Counted from the first letter of the stretch, positions 45,905-62,007 are shown. The stretch: 64,000 nucleotides of DNA from Vicia villosa (GCF_029867415.1 NC_081185.1:110106913-110170912), one strand, 5' to 3'. Notes: a model not told the origin generated them from the letters alone. Made by a program: numbers and translations.

Positions 45905-46217
45905 ACACTATTAGGCTTTGTTTGGATTGATGGAATCGGATGGAGCGGAGCGGAATGAAATGGAATAAAATGATATTCCATTGTTTGGATAATTTAAAAA
46001 CGGATGGAGCGGAGCGGAAATGAGTGGTATGGATTCCATTCCATTCCATCACTTACCACCATATTTCTTCCCCTCCGATTTGGGCGGAATGAACAATTTG
46101 TCTTATTCTGTTCTAAAATTTCCAAACAATGGAATGGTATCTTCGTTCCGCTCCGTTCCATCCCACTCCGTTCCGCTCCATTCCGCTCCGTTCATTTCGT
46201 GATATCCAAACATAGTT
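45905..46217. mobile_element. MITE rich in GGAGCGGAGCGGAA words
   Basis: The left end GGCTTTGTTTGGAT and right end, in reverse, CTATGTTTGGATATC form an imperfect inverted repeat. Subterminal GGATGGAGCGGAGCGGAA and its complements recur on both sides, so the strand could fold on itself. The target duplication is not clear, so class and limits are tentative. Confidence 0.5.
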
Positions 46218-46506
46218 CATTGCTAAGGTCACTTGCATATCAATAAATAACGAATACAATTTCACGCAGCTAAACTCCCTTATGAAATATTTGATGCAGA
46301 AACTGAGGTTTTTTCAGCACATGGTGTTTCCTTGAAGCTCAACATTTGTTTATCGCAGCAACGTAGCATTATTATAAAGATAGTATGAGGAAGCAGAACT
46401 GATTTTATGTGTTTCTAAAACCAAGGCATAAATATTTGTTCAACTCCAATGCTTCTACTGATGCACTTTTTCGCCGTCTCTGGATGCAAGCACCGATGAA
46501 ATAACG

Positions 46507-48957
46507 GTGCTACAAGTCGTTATGCATAAGCTGGGCTCCAAAGTTCTAGTCTTTTCTCACAACCGATGCAACCCATTCAACCTTAGGTCATTTATCCATT
46601 GTATACACACTGCCGTTGCTGCTTCGTATCAATCTATCTACCATTCCAACCAGCTCCTTAATGGGCTGTCAAAATCTGGTCGAGTTGACGATGCACGGAA
46701 ACTGTTTGACAAAATGCCTCAAAAGGATGAATATTCTTGGAACACCATGATATCTGGCTATGTTAACGTGGGAAGACTAGTTGAAGCAAGGGAACTTTTT
46801 GATGGGTTTTCATGTAGGAGTTCCATCACATGGTCCTCTCTTATATCCGGGCATTGTAAATTCGGGTGTAAAGCTGAGGTTTTTGATTTGTTTAGGTCAA
46901 TGAGGTTGGAGGGTCATAAACCTTCTCAGTTCACTTTAGGAAGTGTTCTCAGGGTGTGTTCATCATTGGGTTTGATCCAAACGGGGGAAATGATTCATGG
47001 GTATGTTGTAAAGAATGGATTTGAATCTAATGTGTTTGTTGTTACTGGACTTGTTGACATGTATGCGAAATGCAAGTGTATTTTAGAAGCTGAGTTTCTT
47101 TTCAAGGGGTTGGCATTTGATAGGAAAAATCATGTCCTGTGGACTGCTATGGTTACTGGATATGCTCAAAATGGTGATGGCCGTAAGGCGGTTGAGTTTT
47201 TTTGTTACATGCACACGCAAGGGGTTGAGTGCAATCAGTATACCTTTCCTACTATATTGACAGCATGTTCTTCTGTTTCGGCTCTTTGTTTTGGGGAACA
47301 GGTGCATGTTTGCATTATAAGAAGTGGTTTTGGATGCAATGTTTATGTTCAAAGTGCATTGGTTGATATGTATGCGAAATGTGGAGATTTAAACAGTGCA
47401 AGGACAGTGTTAGAAACTATGGAAGATGACGACATTGTTTCGTGGAACTCCCTGATTGTTGGGTGTGTAAGACATGGGTTTGAACATGAAGCTCTACTCT
47501 TGTTCAAAAATATGCATGGAAGAAATATGAAGATTGATGATTATACATTCCCATCAATCCTGAATTGTTGCGTAGTAGGTAGTATAGATCCGAGATCTGT
47601 TCACGATTTGATAATCAAAACTGGATTTGAGAATTATAAACTTGTTAGCAATGCTCTTGTTGACATGTATGCCAAAACTAGGGACATGATTTGTGCGTAC
47701 ACAGTGTTCGAAAACATGTTTGAGAAAGATGTCATCTCATGGACCTCCCTTGTCACTGGTTATGCACAAAATGGCTCCCATGAAGAATCATTGAAGATTT
47801 TTTGTGATATGAGACTCGCAGGGGTAAATCCAGACCAATTTATTGTTGCAAGTATTTTGAGTGCATGTGCAGAACTTACTCTTCTAGAATTCGGTAAACA
47901 AGTGCATTCAGATTTCATTAAATCAGGCCTTTGGTCATCACGGTCAGTGGATAATTCTCTCGTAGCCATGTATGCAAAATGCGGATGCCTAGATGACGCG
48001 GATACCATTTTTGTTTCAATGGAAGTTAAAGATGTAATTACATGGACAGCTCTTATAGTTGGTTATGCACAAAATGGTAAGGGAAGAGACTCCTTAAGAT
48101 TTTATGATGCCATGGTTTCAAGTGACACAAAACCAGATTTTATCACATTTATAGGATTATTGTTTGCTTGTAGCCATGCTGGTCTTGTGGATGAAGGTCG
48201 CAGATACTTTCAACAGATGAACAAGGTTTATGGAATAAAACCTGGTCCTGAACACTATGCCTGCATGATTGACCTTTTCGGACGGTCAGGAAAACTAGAT
48301 GAGGCAAAAGAGTTATTAGATCAAATGGATGTGAAACCAGATGCAACTGTATGGAAATCACTCCTTGCTGCATGTAGAGTGCATGGAGACTTAGAGTTGG
48401 GAGAAAGGGCAGCTACAAATCTTTTCGAGCTGGAAGCTAACAATGCTATGCCTTATGTTATGCTGTCTAACATGTATTCTGCTGCTCATAAATGGGACGA
48501 TGCTGCGAAAATTCGTAAGCTGATGAAATCGAAAGGAATAGTAAAGGAGCCTGGATGCAGTTGGTTAGAGATAAACAGCAGGGTGCATAACTTCATTTCT
48601 GATGATAGAGGACATCCAAGGGAGACTGAAATTTATTCCAAGATCGACGAAATTATGGTAAGAATTAAGGAAGCCGGTTATGTACCAGATATGAATTTTT
48701 CTTTGCATGACATGGATAAAGAGGGAAAGGAAGTTGGTCTTGCTTATCACAGTGAGAAACTGGCTGTTGCTTTTGGATTATTAGCTGCTCCACCAAGTGC
48801 ACCAATCAGGATATTTAAGAATCTTCGAGTTTGCGGAGATTGTCATTCTGCTATGAAATATATATCAAGAGTTTTCGCTCGCCATATAATCTTGAGGGAT
48901 TCAAATTGTTTTCATCATTTTAGAGAAGGAGAATGTTCTTGTGGGGATTATTGGTAG
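46507..48957 (+). CDS. Pentatricopeptide repeat protein, PLS-DYW class (organelle RNA editing)
   Basis: One exon, 816 codons, as is usual for this family. The N-terminal 40 residues are basic and hydroxylated, like a mitochondrial or plastid targeting peptide; MHKLGSK six codons on is an alternative start. From about 45 to 610 there are PLS-type repeats (ARKLFDKMPQKDEYSWNTMI, LVDMYAKC recurring). The E/E+ region spans about 613-720 (CRVHGDLELGE, PGCSWLEI). The DYW deaminase is the last 95 residues: HSEKLA with the HxE zinc/catalytic motif, CGDCHSAMKYIS (CxxCH), HHF and the terminal CSCGDYW. Such proteins bind one or a few organellar transcripts and convert C to U. The target site cannot be assigned here. 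The gene is complete and intact, with no frameshift. Confidence 0.93.
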   Translation: MLQVVMHKLGSKVLVFSHNRCNPFNLRSFIHCIHTAVAASYQSIYHSNQLLNGLSKSGRVDDARKLFDKMPQKDEYSWNTMISGYVNVGRLVEARELFDGFSCRSSITWSSLISGHCKFGCKAEVFDLFRSMRLEGHKPSQFTLGSVLRVCSSLGLIQTGEMIHGYVVKNGFESNVFVVTGLVDMYAKCKCILEAEFLFKGLAFDRKNHVLWTAMVTGYAQNGDGRKAVEFFCYMHTQGVECNQYTFPTILTACSSVSALCFGEQVHVCIIRSGFGCNVYVQSALVDMYAKCGDLNSARTVLETMEDDDIVSWNSLIVGCVRHGFEHEALLLFKNMHGRNMKIDDYTFPSILNCCVVGSIDPRSVHDLIIKTGFENYKLVSNALVDMYAKTRDMICAYTVFENMFEKDVISWTSLVTGYAQNGSHEESLKIFCDMRLAGVNPDQFIVASILSACAELTLLEFGKQVHSDFIKSGLWSSRSVDNSLVAMYAKCGCLDDADTIFVSMEVKDVITWTALIVGYAQNGKGRDSLRFYDAMVSSDTKPDFITFIGLLFACSHAGLVDEGRRYFQQMNKVYGIKPGPEHYACMIDLFGRSGKLDEAKELLDQMDVKPDATVWKSLLAACRVHGDLELGERAATNLFELEANNAMPYVMLSNMYSAAHKWDDAAKIRKLMKSKGIVKEPGCSWLEINSRVHNFISDDRGHPRETEIYSKIDEIMVRIKEAGYVPDMNFSLHDMDKEGKEVGLAYHSEKLAVAFGLLAAPPSAPIRIFKNLRVCGDCHSAMKYISRVFARHIILRDSNCFHHFREGECSCGDYW

Positions 48958-51033
48958 TAATTTTTTTCTTAAAAACTTCCATACAAGTAGTGTCCTCTAG
49001 TTTCATGAGGAATTAATCCACGTGACATTTCAAGCTTTTGAGGCTTCTACTATCAAGCAATTAAAGTTAAAGTCCACCACACTACCAATTATGCCCTTTT
49101 CTTAAAAATAATTTTCAAAGCTAAAAGGTTATTTTTGTCATTTCATAATCAACTCATTTTATTCACCACACATTCAACCCAATTTTGCCACCTATCTTCC
49201 ATTCATTCTCTCTCCTTCAAATTTCATCTTCTTATAATATTACTTTTATTCTATCTCACTTCTCCACATTTATTTTTCATTTCATTTCTATTTACTTTTC
49301 TCTCTCTCTTACAATTTTCTCTCCAATATTTTCACTTTCATTTTAATTTTTTCTCTCAAAATTTTAATAAATTGAATTAATATAATTATTAAAAAAATTA
49401 TTTTCAAATGTCAAAATTATTCATAATTTTTTTAAAAAAATATTTTTACATGTTAAAATTTATATTTTTCCCACGGATCACTATGAACAAAATACCTATT
49501 TTATTTTAATTAAGATTATACTTATTTGAGACACAAAATTCTTATTTTCAAATGTCAAAATTTTCTATTTTTCTCACGGGGCACTATCAATAAAATAACC
49601 ATTTTATTTTAATTAATAATTGTCTTTATTTGAGATATGAAATTCTTATTTTCAAATATTCAAATTAAATTTAAATCATTATTATTATTATTCATTTTAT
49701 AATTAAATAACTCATTTCAAATTTACATGTATATTTAAATCTAATCTATATCGTATTAAATAAATTTGTAACGGGATACGATTAGTTAAATTCACGCAAA
49801 TTTGTTTTTGATAAAAATTGCTTTCAATATGCATTTGAATACAAATTAACTATACAAAATTATTTTAACCTGTACAAATTCATAAATATCTAATTTTTTA
49901 TATAATTATATTTATCATTCAATATTCTAAATATCTAAACAAATTATATATATAATATCAAATAAATGTACCGCACCGCACGGGTAGTTTACTACTGAAT
50001 ACACAAAATTTGATGTTTCTGTTGTACTATCAAGGATAAATTCTTTTTTTTAATGTCATTTATACATAATAGATTCACATTTTTCTAGAAAACTATGAAC
50101 TTGTGTTTGATACATAAATTGTTTAGGGATGTAGGAGGATGCAAGACTACATTTTTTTTAAATTGAAACTGTACATTATGAGCTGCAAAATGGTAACATT
50201 CGAGTTTAGATCAATGATAGTTTGTTTCTTAAAATATTGCATTAGTGAGAGATTTAGCCGAACAATTTGAGGGGCGTGCCCAAGAATGTTTCTTTATACC
50301 GAGTAACTTGCTGCTGCTATTGGCAGAGAATGTCATCTTAACTATGAAAACGACATTCTGGTTACCAAAAACTGTGATTTTCATTCTTACAATAGAAGAA
50401 TTATTATCTGAACAATTATGTAACGGTCGCCATTTATGGTATGAAGTGGTGGTTGAAAATTACTTGCAAATCACTCTAGTATTCTTGGGTGGCTCAAAAG
50501 AATTACTGGAAAATGATCCATTCTCAATATGAAATATCCACTGAGAATGTTATGAAAAAATGATTACAAGTCATCAAATTTATAGAGATTTAGTTCTCCT
50601 AGAACTGTAGCTTAACATGACTTAGCAGTTAGCAGAACTAAGAGAGAAGCTTGTGGAAAACTTAACAAAAAAAAAATGACTAATTTGATTGATGATTCCA
50701 CATAGTCCACTTTGAGGAACAAACAAGCTGGAACTATATGAAGCATGATTAAAAGAATTGTATGAACTCATTATCTTATAAAAAATTGAGGCATACATCA
50801 ATCATAAACTACTTAAAAAATAGAAGTAATACTTTTAGCAGGCACTCTCCTACATCATCCATGTGATTGTCATCTGCAGGTCCTTGATAAAGAGGTTGCG
50901 CGTGTTTTGAGGTTCAAATGAGTTGTATAGTCACGATTTGCGGGTTGGACAGCAGAGACCTAGCGAAGCTAGCATTGCTGGCCTGGTTATCTATTCATCC
51001 AAAAACCAATTTACAATGCCGGAGCAAAAAAAA
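48958..51033. other. Intergenic DNA between the PPR and kinase genes, no gene confirmed
   Basis: T-rich 3' flank of the PPR gene to about 49400. An imperfect tandem duplication of about 150 bp follows (words CTTATTTTCAAATGTCAAAATT and CACGGRKCACTAT, 49395-49660). Then there is AT-rich DNA with a Helitron-end-like string (ACCGCACCGCACGGGTAG) at 49970-49988. A 95-codon frame at 50245-50532 has no recognised domain. The last 130 bp probably hold the kinase 3' untranslated region. Confidence 0.4.
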
Positions 51034-54387
<3,354 letters not shown>

Positions 54388-54700
54388 AGTTCTTAATTCC
54401 AACCCAAACAACCCAACTCAAATCAACCCACTCAAAACACCCACAAAGCAAACCCCAATTTTTTTTTCTCAACAAAAGAGAGAAACACAAATAAAAAGAG
54501 AGAGAGAAAAAAGCTTTTTTTTCTCTCTCTCTCTCTTCCTCTTCCTTCTACCTGATTCAGTTCCTGCAAACAACAACAACAACAAAAAATGGAACAGAAG
54601 AAGAGAAGAAGAGAAGAGAAAAATGGAAATGAAATGAAAACAAACAGCAACAGAAAACACAAATCTAATGAACCCTTTTTTTCTCTCTCTATCTAAAAAT
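54388..54700 (-). promoter_or_regulatory. CT-rich 5' leader region of the kinase gene
   Basis: On the minus strand the 270 bp before the ATG are rich in TTCTCTCTCTCTC runs (GA runs on the plus strand), typical of plant 5' untranslated DNA. A possible leader splice acceptor (TTTGCAG, about 54563) suggests a 5' UTR intron, not proven. Confidence 0.4.
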
Positions 54701-55440
54701 TGTGTGACAGGTGTTTGTTGGAATTTGAACGGTCAAACATAAATCCATCAATTCCAATCATTCTAAGCTTCAAAGTTTGTACCTCAGTCAAAGGAAAGAT
54801 ATTGACCGTTGATTAGAATGGACGGTCAAGATGTTATACTAGTTTTCAAAGCTTGTTGTTAAGATAGAGATGTGAGATATAAACGGAATATTCGAGGGTG
54901 TTAAATTAATGTTATTAAGATTAAGAGGATGAATCATATTCATATGCGATATTTTAGGATAATGGATAACGTAGAAACGTTTAATACTTTACGTGAAAAT
55001 GAAACAATAACCAATGGTGCTAGATAGAGTTTAGGTTAATCTTCAAGGTTTCAATTTTCATTTCATTCTAATTATATTTAATGTCGTCCACAATTGAAAT
55101 TTGAATAGAATCGTAGCTTTAATCATCTTGACCGTATTCAATATTCCAACATTGATTAACCCTTTTTTTTTAATTCCGGATTCAAACATAAATTCAACAC
55201 AATTACAGGTGGAAAACGATCGGCAAGAGAAAATTTTCATTTGTCTGATTATTTTAGAACGACTTAAGATTTTAAACTTGCAATATGTAATGGGTTGGTT
55301 CTACTCCGTCCCGTATTTTTTTTAGGCACAAATATTTGATAAAATTTTACTTTCTCCATTTTTTTTATAAATAAATTTTAACTTATAGGTTCACTTAATA
55401 AATACACAAAAGCATAGTCCGTTCAAAAGCATATTGTATG
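54701..55440. other. Upstream region of the kinase gene, no other gene seen
   Basis: Presumed promoter and intergenic DNA. No repeat ends or conserved frame recognised. Confidence 0.4.
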
Positions 55441-55696
55441 AAGTTGCGGTACCATTTTTGTCATCCTCCTTCAAAAGGCTTACAGCTTAGCAGGAGTTGA
55501 ATAAACACAAAACATATGCAAAGTAAATACACAATTTAAAATGAGTGATAGCGAAATAATTTATTCAAGACAAACATATGCAATGCACTAATGATGATTA
55601 CTAAAACAGATAATGTCTATCATAAGTCGAATGTTCAAACAAACAGGAAAGAAATTGCAAATGAAAGTAAATCTAATGATCTAAAAGTCCATCTTT
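55441..55696 (-). other. Post-gag end of the truncated Ty3-gypsy element
   Basis: Continues downstream of gag with no protease or reverse transcriptase motif. The element appears cut at about 55440. Confidence 0.35.
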
Positions 55697-57082
55697 CTAG
55701 CCATCCACAGCATTAGCAATCTTGTTGTGATTAGGCATGGGAGCGGTGATCACGTTAGGAGTCTCAGGAGGGTCGAACTCGATTTCACCAACATCGATCA
55801 TGTCTTGGATCTTAATCTTCAATGCCCAGCAGTTATTAGTGTTGTGCCCGGGACTATTAGAATGATAGGCACATCGCACATTTGGATTGTGCTTAGCAGA
55901 CGAAGTGTTGATGTGTTGAGGAGGATCCCTCACGGTAATCATTCCTGCCTTCAACAGATATTGCAGCGCCTGATCTAATGACATGTTGATTTTGGTGAAT
56001 TGGCGCTTAGGTGCATCTGGCTTGCGTCGTTGTTGTGGAACTGCCCCAACAGATAGGTTGCGTTCATTACGACTTTTCTGGTTGTACACCACATTGACTT
56101 CATTCTTCCCGTTATACGGCTTTTTCGTAGCACCAGATGAAGTAGCCACTTGAATTTTACCACTTCTGATTCCGTTTTCTACACGCTCTCCAGTCAGTAT
56201 CAGATCAGTAAAATCAGATGACGAACTCCCCAGCAAATGACTATAGAAAGGACCAGTCAGTGTACTCATAAACAGGTCGACCAACTCTCTGTCAGCTAAA
56301 GGAGGTTGAACTCTTCCGGCCAGATCCCTCCATTTCTGAGCGTACTCTTTAAAACTTTCCTTCGGACCCATAGACATGCTTTGTAGTTGCCTGCGAGTTG
56401 GCGCGAGGTCAGCATTGTATTGGTATTGCTTATAGAAAGCAGTTGCTAAATCTTCCCATGTATGAATGTTGGCACCATCCAATTAATAGTACCACTCTAG
56501 TTGAGTTTCAGATAAGCTCTCTTGAAAAAAGTGGATCCATAGCATCTTGTCAGCAATATGAGGCTGAATCTTCCTCATATAGGACTTTAAGTGCAGCTTA
56601 GGACAGGAGACTCCATCATACTTAGCAAAGGTCGAAGTCTTGCACTTCAGAGGGATAACAACTCTAGAGATGAGTCCTAGCTCCTCAAAATCTAGCCCAG
56701 TTACCTTCTGAGTTTCCATGGCTTTCATACGTTCTTCCAGCAGTTTGTATTTGTCATCAGGATGTTCGTTCTCATAATAATAATCCTCTTCTTCCTTAGA
56801 GAGCTTGACAGAATCGTGGTTGCTTTTTGTGTCGGTTTTGACACTAGCATCATTGTCTTGTTCATCGTCGTCCTCTTTAGAAACCTTGACATCTTCAGCT
56901 TTTTTGAGTGGTCCTTGGAACCTTCTTCCCATGTTAAGGAAACCCGCAGATCTTCTGGGCTTTTTCTCTTTCTTGGTCAAGAGGGTTTTCAGCTCGTCTT
57001 GCCCCTTGGACAAGTTCAGAATCAAAGCTTGGAACTGGGCATTCTGAGCCTGAAGGTCTTTGACTGATTGCTCGAGATCCAT
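55697..57082 (-). pseudogene. Ty3-gypsy (Ogre/Tat-like) gag, one in-frame stop
   Basis: A continuous frame of 462 codons, including the terminal stop, broken by a single TAA at 56485-56483. The N-terminus has a coiled-coil-like stretch (VKDLQAQNAQFQALI). A Lys- and Glu/Asp-rich segment follows, then the retrotransposon gag domain (WEDLATAFYKQYQYN, ESFKEYAQKWRDLAGRVQPP, RELVDLFMSTL) and a knuckle-like CAYH..GH...C. Its role in an active element is particle assembly. No pol follows, so the copy cannot move by itself. Apart from the stop, the gag is well preserved, suggesting a fairly recent insertion. Confidence 0.85.
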
Positions 57083-58145
57083 GATACTAAAATAAACAGC
57101 AAGGAGGGATGAGACATTTAAATGTAGTTACAGCTTTATTGAAGAACTTTGGATTTTATCGTTGAACGTCCTTCTTTAAGAATCAAGCTCCCCATATCGA
57201 GTGGGTCATAGCCTCTGATTCGGGATACTTCTAAATTTGAAGGTACGTGGCTAGAGGAAAATAAATCCTCTTGCCCCTTGATAGGTACTGAGTCTCTGAA
57301 TTGGAAGACAAATGGCCAAAGAAAAGTAAATCCTCTTGCCCCTTGATGGGAATTCAGTCCTTGATAAGAGCACCTGAAATTGTGCATCCTAAATCCCTAA
57401 GATCCTTGAAAGGGTTAGTTAACATGCAATGTTATGATATCATGATGTTATGTGAATGCAATGCATCAGGCAAAACGTAAGGTAATAAGGACAAACAAGT
57501 CCTACAAGGAAATCCTGCAAAGAAACCAAAGGGTTAGTAACACACACAAGTAAGTCACACAAGTGTCCTTAGGTTTAGGGGCTTGCATGAAGTTCGTAGG
57601 TAAGTACCCTCCCCACTGAAGTTTAGTTGGTTCAACCTGTCCTAGAATAGTAACCGGGTTCTATGGTGCTCATATCCCTGATCTTTCTCGCGGGCATTGT
57701 CTCAACATGGCACTCGATCGGCCAGCCAAAAGCATCCCTAGAGTCTAATCTCAATGAGTGTAGCATCGAGTATCAACCGGCTTCAGTCAGGAATCCAAAG
57801 CCAGCTATCTCGCTACTTCCTATAAGCCAAAGTCAAGTTCAACTAAGGTTCTAAGGGCGAATTAGTGCTTATGACACCATGCGGTAGCCAAACGTCTCCT
57901 CGATAATATTCAAGGACCATCAGGACAAACCAAAGCGTCGCAATAACGGTGGCCACCAGATCAACCATAACGATACATGTCGTACAGTCTTCTTGGTCTC
58001 TTGCCACATACCTAAGGTACACTAGATCCGGGTGTAGGATCTTTCACACAGCAGAATACCCAAAACAACCTTTAAAGATAAAGCAAACAAGTCAAACAAA
58101 TTTAATGTGATCCTAGCTCTAAGGTAACCCCTCTTTTATTCGAAA
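57083..58145 (-). other. Leader of the Ty3-gypsy element between primer site and gag
   Basis: About 1.06 kb with no long frame. It contains a near-duplicate pair (CCTCTTGCCCCTTGATRGG at about 57268 and 57333). A long leader is typical of Ogre/Tat elements. Confidence 0.55.
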
Positions 58146-58163
58146 TCCCCAGCAGAGTCGCCA
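58146..58163 (-). promoter_or_regulatory. Primer binding site of the Ty3-gypsy element
   Basis: The minus strand reads TGGCGACTCTGCTGGGGA, four nucleotides after the LTR end. It begins with TGG, complementary to a tRNA CCA end. It fits the tRNA-Arg type primer reported for Ogre/Tat elements, recalled from general knowledge and not checked. Confidence 0.65.
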
Positions 58164-58167
58164 GTTC

Positions 58168-59248
58168 TGTAATACGGTGAACTGACTTTAAAGAAATGTC
58201 GCGGTAAGCAAGAGTCGCCACCGACTTTTATTTTATCCAATTTAAAGAAAGGCTAAAAGAACAGAAAAAAAACTTTTTTAGAAGACTTTGAGTTCGGGGG
58301 ATAAGTTATACAAAGGGAAGGTGTAAGCACCCTTTGTATCCATGGTTATCCATGGGCTCTTAATTGCTTAGCTCACTTTGCTTGATTTGTTTGAAAAATT
58401 TGAAAGATAATAGTAAAAACTTTGTTTAAGGACTTTAGCTTGTAAATAAGCGTAGCCTTGTTTGAAAGTATTAGAAAGTTATTTGAAGAGAGTGTGAAAA
58501 AAGATTTTGAATTTAGAGCAATCAATTAGTGGCAACTACCCTAAGTTTTAAAATTGTTCTTTTAGACTTTAATGGGAAATGACTATCCATACCATAAAGA
58601 GGGCAGGTAGTCCTTTCATTGGATTTAAAAAGGGTCATCGGAGTTATCGTTCGCCATAAGACTGTCCCTGCCATAAAGAGGGCAGGTAATCTAGGGAAGG
58701 ATAGAATAGTCATTTTAGGCAACAGGCGAGGATACCTTAGCAATTGGGACAATCATCATTTACCGAGGCAACATCGAGGGACAAAGTTGATGATGAATGA
58801 ACTGAGGGCAACATTTGCTTTAGGTATCCTCGGAATCGAGGGACCTGACTATTTTTTTAGTATAATTAGAGGCAACAGGCAACAGGCAACAAAGAGATTA
58901 CCCTAAAGGTGTGTGGGTGCACAATCACGTGGTCAAGTTCAGTGATGTTATCTTGTAATTAGGTGATTCTAGATTAATTACAGGCTTGCACTCCCTAAAT
59001 TACTAACCATGGCAGAAAATAAAACAGTTAAAATTTTACGCTATTACAATAAACACCTGCGGGGATGGGGAAATTAAAAGGCGGAAAAATAAACCTAATC
59101 TATTACAATAAAACCCTTATAGGGTAACAGACAAATAAAGGCAGAAAATAAGAGAGAACAATAATTAATTTACACATCTTGAGCCTTCATCGCTCCTTGA
59201 TCAACCCTGAAAGTTACGAATGAAGAAGAGAAAAGTTAGTGCATTACA
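58168..59248 (-). mobile_element. 5' LTR of the Ty3-gypsy element, about 1.08 kb
   Basis: On the plus strand it starts TGTAATACGG next to the primer site and probably ends at GTGCATTACA, giving the inverted hexamer TGTAAT/ATTACA. It contains a local duplication of ATAAAGAGGGCAGGTA (58595-58690). The inner end is well fixed. The outer end is an inference because there is no second LTR to compare. Confidence 0.6.
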
Positions 59249-61650
59249 GATCTACAACCCTAATTTATCAGGATAAATCAGAGTTTAAACAATCGGCTTA
59301 AATAAAATATGACTTCTATATGGAGAATTTTTTACCTCATTAAAAATTAGTGTCTTCTATTGTTATGTTTAGATATTGTTTATACTTTTAATATTAGTGA
59401 ATGTCTTGTAATATATTTCACGAGTGTATTTGTAAACAAGTAATAATATTTTAGTTTTTTTTTTCTTATGAGGATAAACGGACTAAAGGAATAATTAGTA
59501 AGTGGACATTTTGTATTTAAAATATATTTTATACAATGAGGGTTGATTTTAAATTTTAGTGTTTTGGGTTTATCTTTCTTGATATTTTGAAGTTGAGCTA
59601 AATCAAGATGTTGTGGTTTTCTCGGTTGAAGAGAAGTTATGTTTGTTTGGTGATTTTTTTCCACGTGATTCTGTAATTTAATCTTTTTTTCCTTTTAATG
59701 ACCAAAATTACTGGGAGGCTCCATAGGTACTCCTCTAAATTTGAAGAGGCTTCGTATCGATTTAGTCATTGTTGCAACTGATTTTTTCGGAGTTCTATTA
59801 TCAATATTTTGGTTGGTCTGATGCAGGTGAATGATTTAGAGAAAGGTTGGCTTTTGTATCTTGAACGATAAAACTAAGCTTAGTTACCGATACATTCTTA
59901 TGTCCACATGTGTTGTGAGTTATATATTTAATTAATTTTCATTGACCATTTGCGACTACTGTTACTATCAGCACGGATCTGTTAACAATAGTCACGGAGC
60001 TTTTGATTTTAAATTGGTACTAAACATTAAACACGGTAGTCATGAAGACAAATATTTTGAATTAGAGCAACCTACAAACTTTAATGTTGGAACCAATTGT
60101 GTATCCATCTCAACCAACATTGTTAGAATATCAGTAACACACTTTTTCCATAATCTAACCAATCCAGCCTTCAACTAATGACAATGAAAAACCAAAAGAT
60201 TTCACTACTGCTAAAATGTGGCTTAAAGCTATTTTTGGAGTGTTTAAAGTGCATCTCATATCGTATGCAATTTGTATGGACAACTTCCGGATGCAATTTG
60301 AACTTTGGTGTTTTTAAAATGAGCACTTAATGCTATTAATGTTTGAAAACCGGTGAAGGAATATGATGATGCTAACTGGGATCTACGTGAAAAGGATATG
60401 CTAAGATTTAGACCATACAACTCCTCACATTCAGTATGATGCTCCACATTGTAATGTGAGAGACTTTGTCTGCATGTAGGCTCTTTTATGTGAAATTAAG
60501 TGCTTAAAAAGTACTATTATATAGTTCAATATACATTTCATATGATAATGATATTAATACTTTATAAAACATGTTTACTTATGCATCAAAATTTTGATTG
60601 TCATTAATAACTACGTCTCTAAGCAAGTTTTAAAATAGGGATGGCAATTTGGTCCTTATCCTATGAGTGCCCGTAAAAAATCTCTATAACGGATAAGGAA
60701 AAAATCTGCAAAAATAGATACGGGTACGGGCACGAGTAATTATCCATTAATATAAATGGGAACGGGTGTCGACACGGGTACCTTACTACCCACCCTATCT
60801 CATATCTGCACCGCCCTGTATATTTATATAATGATATTTATCTTCTTATATAAAAATGCATGTTTATCAATTTGTAAAAAAAACAAAAAAGGTGTGGATC
60901 TTAACTCAATTTATTTTGAAATTGTTTTTAATTTAAGATAATATATGAAAAACTAAAATAAATATTATTGATGTAAATTAATTTTGGTAAAATAGTTTTA
61001 TCCTTATTTTATATAACAAACTACTTTGGTAGAATAATTTTTTTATTAATATTTTTAATATATTTTAAAAACAAAAGTGTGTGTACCACACCAGTATAGA
61101 TAACACACCAGTATCGTGTGAACGCACAGATAATCATACCAAAATCCTTGCAAAAACACAGATTTTTACATTTTTTTTACAATTAAAGAAGATAAAAGTA
61201 AAACTTATATCAGTTGTACTACTGACTTTTCATCTTTTTTTTTATTTTTAAGTCCATAAACCAAAATTAAATACAACGTTAAACTTAATGCTTTTGCATC
61301 ATTATCTTTTTGGACTTTTATTAAAATTATTTTTCTACTGCTTCAACTTATTTTAATTTAATTTTGGATATTTATGTGTCTCACTTATTAAACTTTATAA
61401 ATTATTTTATTATTACAACTCTATCAACCTTAAAAAAAATATTTGTTTCTATTTTTTCACAATTGTTTTTTTACATAATAAGTGTTTAATAGTTTTTCTT
61501 AACAATAATATTTTTTTTTCAAATTATACAATTATCTTATAATCTATTTTTTTATTTTTAGTTTTTTCAATAATATTTTAATTTTATTTTATTTATTTGA
61601 ATTCTCATAGCAATTTGGTAGTGGTAATGATTATGCCGTCCACAGTAGTA
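59249..61650. other. Repeat-rich intergenic DNA, no gene confirmed
   Basis: A CACTA-terminus-like string (CACTACTGCTAAAATGTGG) lies at 60203 without a visible partner. A hAT-like patch rich in ACGGGTACGGGCACG lies at 60640-60800, starting TAGGGATGGCAA, also unpaired. The 60820-61650 stretch is AT-rich and probably part of a Helitron-like element ending at 61679. Short frames near 59940-60180 have no recognised domain. Confidence 0.35.
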
Positions 61651-61651
61651 C

Positions 61652-61679
61652 CCGTGCGGACGCACGGATATCCCACTAA
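61652..61679 (+). mobile_element. Helitron-like 3' terminus
   Basis: A perfect 7-bp stem CCGTGCG/CGCACGG with a 2-nt loop (61652-61667) is followed 8 nt later by CTAA and then T. This is the hairpin-CTRR-T arrangement of a Helitron 3' end. The same core occurs on the minus strand at 31156-31190. The 5' TC end was not located. Confidence 0.5.
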
Positions 61680-62007
61680 TTTAACTAAATATAAGAAATG
61701 CAAAACAATTAACTAAAGTCATTACCAAAAACTTATCAACAAGAAAGACAAACAAAACAAATTCACCATTTCATCACATTCAACAAACTATTACAATGAA
61801 ATTAACTTTGCTATTTGAATGAGTCAACCCGAGTCAATACCCGAACCACCACCCTTTTCTAAAGATCCAAACTCAACCAAGTCTCGCATTCAGATCCTCA
61901 CCACCATTTAAGGAGATTTTTTCCACGCGCGGTTCGTTCTTGACTCCACACCCTCGCGTTCTTCCCACGCTCCACTCAAAATTGAGAATTATCATGGCGC
62001 GTGCAAT

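Noticed and set aside
46004..46246. Short frames of 60-80 codons near 46.1 kb
   Set aside because: They translate the subterminal repeats of a MITE.
50245..50532. 95-codon gene
   Set aside because: No recognised domain, no splice context and composition like surrounding repeat DNA.
60203..60222. CACTA element start
   Set aside because: The string CACTACTGCTAAAA fits a terminus, but no opposite end or 3-bp duplication was found nearby.
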